A stretch of 7,564 bases of DNA. It comes from Mycoplasmatota bacterium (GTDB lineage Bacteria; Bacillota_I; Bacilli_A; Izemoplasmatales; Izemoplasmataceae). This document shows positions 5,073 through 7,564 of the stretch, one piece after another. Position numbers and translations under genes: made by a program. Every line of letters starts with the position of its first letter. The first letter of the stretch is position 1. The notes under the pieces are model-generated. The model was not told the origin of the DNA and did not search any database. It saw nothing but the letters and a program-made list of their open reading frames with translations. The stretch spans positions 1 through 7,564 of the forward strand of contig JAFLJX010000191.1 in assembly GCA_022712785.1 (NCBI GenBank). Direction: 5' to 3'.

Positions 5073-5345
5073 TTATCTAACAGCGTCTTTTAAAACTTTA
5101 CCAGCTTTAAATGCAGGTGATTTTTGTGCAGGAATGTTAATTTTTTCATTAGTTCTAGGGTTATGTCCAACTCTTGCTTTACGATCTCTAACTTCAAATG
5201 TTCCAAATCCAGTTAGTACAACTTTTTCCCCTGATACTAAAGATTCTTGAATTGCAGCTAAAGTAGAATTTAATGCTAATTCTGAATCCTTCTTAGTAAG
5301 CTTTGAAACTTCAGCGATTCTTGAAACTAATTCTGTTTTATTCAT
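5073..5345 (-). CDS. hup: HU family DNA-binding protein
   Basis: This 90-residue small basic histone-like protein dimerises and bends DNA with little sequence preference, organising the nucleoid and aiding replication and repair. The N-terminal helices (1-45) have KTELVSRIAE. The HU/IHF signature GFGTFEVRDRKARVGHNP (46-63) begins the beta-arm, with the intercalating proline at 63. IPAQKSPAFKAGK (71-83) and the C-terminal helix complete it. Length and motifs fit HU rather than IHF, and a single HU gene is usual in this type of genome. The ATG at 5345 has AGGAGG 9 bases upstream. It has the strongest promoter in the window and its own terminator, consistent with high expression. In Bacillus hbs also lies near der and gpsA, supporting conserved order. 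Confidence 0.97.
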   Translation of the reverse strand: MNKTELVSRIAEVSKLTKKDSELALNSTLAAIQESLVSGEKVVLTGFGTFEVRDRKARVGHNPRTNEKINIPAQKSPAFKAGKVLKDAVR

Positions 5346-5377
5346 ATTGTAAATCCTCCTTTTATTTTTCTAATTAC

Positions 5378-5406
5378 ATTATACCAAGTATACGGCTCTA
5401 TTGCAA
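5378..5406 (-). promoter_or_regulatory. Strong sigma-A promoter for hup
   Basis: On the minus strand TTGCAA (5401-5406), a 17-base spacer and TATAAT (5378-5383), with TGG directly before the -10 (extended). The predicted start is near 5371, about 26 bases before the ATG. It lies just downstream of the terminator at 5433-5457. Confidence 0.8.
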
Positions 5407-5432
5407 GCCTTTTCATGTGTTTGTAAACAAAA

Positions 5433-5457
5433 ACCACAATTTATAAAAAATTGTGGT
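5433..5457 (-). terminator. Intrinsic terminator for the der-gpsA transcript
   Basis: ACCACAATTT (5433-5442) and AAATTGTGGT (5448-5457) form a perfect 10-bp stem with a 5-base loop, followed on the minus strand by TTTTGTTT. It lies about 70 bases after the gpsA stop and immediately before the hup promoter, insulating the two transcripts. No U tract follows on the plus strand. Confidence 0.8.
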
Positions 5458-5505
5458 CAATTTCTTCTATTGGCTTTAATACTAAATAAACACCTATATA
5501 ATTCA

Positions 5506-5524
5506 ATCACTAATTATAAGTGAT
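5506..5524 (-). other. Small hairpin after the gpsA stop
   Basis: ATCACT and AGTGAT pair over 6 bp with a 7-base loop, starting five bases after the gpsA stop codon on the minus strand. There is no proper U tract, so it is at most a weak pause or 3'-end-protecting structure. The rest of 5346-5529 holds the hup promoter and the terminator at 5433-5457; nothing else is recognisable. Confidence 0.3.
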
Positions 5525-5529
5525 AAATT

Positions 5530-6522
5530 TTATTCAGGCTTTGAACTTCTACCTAGTAACATGTTTTTCGCAATATCTGGATCCATTTTATTGAATAGGA
5601 CTTCGTATATAGCGCTTATTATAGGCATTTCAAGGTTTTTACTTTGAGCATATTTATATGCTGCTTTACAAGTTCTAATCCCTTCAACTACCATTGTCAT
5701 TGAGTTTAAAGTCTCTTCTAAATCTTTTCCGTTACCTATTTTAAAACCTGCTTGAAAGTTACGAGAATGGGGACTTGTACAAGTTACAACTAAATCTCCA
5801 ATTCCTGACAATCCCATCAAACTTTTTGGGTCTGCGCCGTACATTTCATAAAATCTTGACATTTCTACAAGTCCTCTTGTAATCAATGCAGCACGTGCAT
5901 TATCACCTAATCCTTTACCCATTATCAGTCCAGAAGCTAGTGCAAAAATGTTCTTTAAAGCTCCTCCAAGTTCAGCTCCTTTTAAATCTGTAGAAGTATA
6001 AACTCGGAAAAATTCAGTATTATGAAATAGGTCTTGAACCTTAATTGCATCAGCCTCATTTTCACTTGAAGCAGTCACAACAGTCGTTAAACCTTTGATT
6101 ACTTCTTCTGCATGACTTGGTCCAGAAAGTGAAACAAATCCTTTTAATAAATTAGCTGGAATCATCTCTGAAAATATCTCAGAAATACGTAAAAATGTCT
6201 CTGGTTCTATCCCTTTTGCAGCATTAATTATTAGCTTTGGATTTTTCATGTATTTTAGTGATTCACCTATAGCAATTCTAAGTACTTTTGTAGGCACAAC
6301 AAATAACAAAATATCACTAAAATTCACTGCATCTATCATACTAGTTGTAGCTACAATATTTTTAGGTATATCTTCATTTAATTGTAGACAAATATGAAGA
6401 TCATTTATCTTATCAACAATTTTTGAATTTATATCATAAACGAGGACATCGTGATTGTTGTCACTAAGAACTTTTGATAATGCAAGCCCCCAAGATCCTC
6501 CACCTATTACAGTTATTTTCAT
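5530..6522 (-). CDS. gpsA: NAD(P)H-dependent glycerol-3-phosphate dehydrogenase
   Basis: This 330-residue cytoplasmic enzyme reduces dihydroxyacetone phosphate to sn-glycerol 3-phosphate, the backbone for phospholipid synthesis. Numbered from the ATG at 6522: the Rossmann motif GGGSWG (7-12); VVPTK (75-79); NAAKGIEPE (100-108) with substrate-binding Lys103; LSGPSHAEEV (132-141); ELGGALKN (184-191) with catalytic Lys190; GDNARAALITRGL (206-218); and SGIGDLVVTC (239-248). Length is typical. The segment after INDLH lacks the usual YLP and has a short altered stretch (ICLQLNEDIP), in a non-catalytic region. The ATG is one base after the der stop (TAA-C-ATG), so translation is probably coupled. 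The in-frame GTG at 6531 overlaps der, and MKITVIGGG is the normal family start. It is co-transcribed with der and ends at 5433-5457. Confidence 0.96.
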   Translation of the reverse strand: MKITVIGGGSWGLALSKVLSDNNHDVLVYDINSKIVDKINDLHICLQLNEDIPKNIVATTSMIDAVNFSDILLFVVPTKVLRIAIGESLKYMKNPKLIINAAKGIEPETFLRISEIFSEMIPANLLKGFVSLSGPSHAEEVIKGLTTVVTASSENEADAIKVQDLFHNTEFFRVYTSTDLKGAELGGALKNIFALASGLIMGKGLGDNARAALITRGLVEMSRFYEMYGADPKSLMGLSGIGDLVVTCTSPHSRNFQAGFKIGNGKDLEETLNSMTMVVEGIRTCKAAYKYAQSKNLEMPIISAIYEVLFNKMDPDIAKNMLLGRSSKPE

Positions 6523-6523
6523 G

Positions 6524-7564
6524 TTAGTCACGCTTTCTTAAAATCACTTTTATAGTGGTTCCTTCAAAGTTAAAAGATTCACGTAGTCTATTCATAATAT
6601 ATCTTTTATAACTAAAGTGCATAATTTCTTCTTCATTTACAAATAGAATAAATGTAGGTGGTTTAGACGCAACTTGTGTTGCGTAATAAACTCTAAGTAA
6701 TCCTCCATTATGTTTTTTAGGTGGATTTACGTATAATGCATCCGTAATAACATCGTTAAGTACACTTGTTTGTACTCTTCTACTATAATTTTCAAATACT
6801 CCCTTAATTACTGGGAATAATGTTTTTACCCTTTGTTTAGTTAAAGCTGATAAGTATACAATAGGTGCGTATGTAATGAACTGGAAGTGTGATCTTAATT
6901 CTTTTTCCCATGTATTCATTGTACGGTTATCTTTTTCTACTGTATCCCATTTATTTACTACCATAACTATTGCTTTACCCGCATCAATTGCGTATCCAGC
7001 TATTTTTTTATCTTGTTCTCTTATTCCAGTTTCAGCATCGATTAAAAGTAAACAAATATCAGATCTATCAATTGCACTTAATGCTCTTAGTACACTGTAC
7101 TTTTCAGCATTTTCGTATACTTTACCTCTTTTTCTTAATCCAGCTGTGTCAATTACTACATAATCTTGTTCGTCATATGTGAATAAACTATCAATTGAAT
7201 CTCTGGTTGTTCCTTCTATCTCACTAACTATTACTCTATTTTGCCCTAAAATTGAGTTAGTAAGAGAAGATTTTCCAACATTCGGTCTACCAATTAAACA
7301 CATCTTAATTCTATCTTCTTCATATTCTACTTCTTCAACTACCGGCATTTCTTTTATTACTCTATCAAGTAAATCACCAATACCAATACCATGTTTAGAA
7401 CTAATTGGAACAGGGTCTCCTAGACCTAGTGCATAAAATTCATACATTGTGTCAGTAAAAGAAACGTCATCTGCTTTATTCAAAGCTATTATAACAGGTG
7501 TTTTAGCTTTATATAAAATCCTAGCTATTGTCATATCTTCGTCAGTTACACCACTTCTAATATC
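6524..7564 (-). CDS. der: GTPase Der (EngA), 5' end outside the window
   Basis: Der is the tandem-GTPase-domain protein that helps assemble the 50S ribosomal subunit. The 346 visible residues lack roughly the first 90 of a usual 435 or so. The frame is open to the window edge, so the ATG at 7534 is internal. The visible part starts inside G domain 1, with NKAD (29-32) and SSKHG (55-59). A linker with acidic residues leads to complete G domain 2: GRPNVGKS (92-99, P-loop), GTT (118-120), DTAG (139-142), NKWD (204-207) and SAL (239-241). A KH-like C-terminal domain follows, with PPTFILFVN and a basic end RKRD. The second domain's motifs are all intact. It is directly followed by gpsA with a one-base gap, an order also found near hbs in Bacillus. 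Confidence 0.97.
   Translation of the reverse strand, partial: DIRSGVTDEDMTIARILYKAKTPVIIALNKADDVSFTDTMYEFYALGLGDPVPISSKHGIGIGDLLDRVIKEMPVVEEVEYEEDRIKMCLIGRPNVGKSSLTNSILGQNRVIVSEIEGTTRDSIDSLFTYDEQDYVVIDTAGLRKRGKVYENAEKYSVLRALSAIDRSDICLLLIDAETGIREQDKKIAGYAIDAGKAIVMVVNKWDTVEKDNRTMNTWEKELRSHFQFITYAPIVYLSALTKQRVKTLFPVIKGVFENYSRRVQTSVLNDVITDALYVNPPKKHNGGLLRVYYATQVASKPPTFILFVNEEEIMHFSYKRYIMNRLRESFNFEGTTIKVILRKRD

Noticed and set aside
5440..5505. Short minus-strand frame (about 21 codons from a TTG) between gpsA and hup
   Set aside because: It has no SD, runs into the terminator hairpin and resembles no family I know; chance is sufficient.
6522..6531. gpsA start at the GTG overlapping the end of der
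   Set aside because: The ATG at 6522 gives the usual MKITVIGGG family N-terminus, and the GTG has no better SD.
6876..7436. Three plus-strand open frames opposite der
   Set aside because: All are antisense to the conserved second GTPase domain and linker of Der, are rich in Leu/Ile/Ser as expected for antisense of AT-rich coding DNA, and have no SD sites.
1..7564. Mobile element, CRISPR array, tRNA/rRNA, toxin-antitoxin or defence island
   Set aside because: No transposase, integrase, direct-repeat array, tRNA fold or defence gene set was recognised. The CPBP (Abi) protein alone is not evidence of phage defence.

Overview
The window looks like a core chromosomal segment of a low-GC (very AT-rich by eye), anaerobic or microaerobic member of the Firmicutes/Mollicutes side of the bacterial tree, such as an Acholeplasma- or Izemoplasma-like lineage. 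This is an inference, and no taxon can be fixed from the sequence alone. The supporting points are AT-rich sequence with strong Shine-Dalgarno (SD) sites, TGG for tryptophan with intact reading frames under the standard code (so not the UGA=Trp code of Mycoplasma), a der-gpsA-hup order as in Bacillus, and a rubrerythrin.

Layout. The left edge (1-387, +) is the 3' end of a GH13 amylase/neopullulanase-type gene, cut by the window. It converges on a minus-strand group: a KtrA/KtrC-type K+ channel regulator (2247-2906), the RdgB/HAM1 nucleotide-pool sanitiser (1623-2201), rubrerythrin (1008-1580) and a YfcE/YsnB-type phosphodiesterase (409-906). Terminators and promoters inside this group suggest several transcripts rather than one operon. 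A CPBP (Abi) membrane protease-like gene (3067-3771, +) diverges from the ktr gene and converges on a 398-residue ankyrin-repeat protein (3781-4977, -). To the right lie hup (HU, 5073-5345, -) with a strong promoter and its own terminator, then gpsA (5530-6522, -), which follows der/EngA directly (6524-7564, -, 5' end outside the window).

How the genes fit together. Most are housekeeping: ribosome assembly (Der), phospholipid precursor synthesis (GpsA), nucleoid structure (HU), removal of aberrant NTPs (RdgB), peroxide defence (rubrerythrin) and K+ uptake control (Ktr). The ankyrin protein, the CPBP protein and the amylase end are the accessory-type genes.

There is no mobile element, CRISPR array, tRNA, rRNA or gene-free stretch over 300 bases; the longest gaps are 5346-5529 and 2907-3066. 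I see no clear undescribed system. The most notable signals are regulatory: a perfect 22-bp inverted repeat whose arms encode the C-termini of two convergent genes, several intrinsic terminators that swallow stop codons, a stem-loop at the predicted very 5' end of the ktr mRNA, a run of extended -10 promoters, and in-frame GTG codons inside SD sites that would mislead start prediction.
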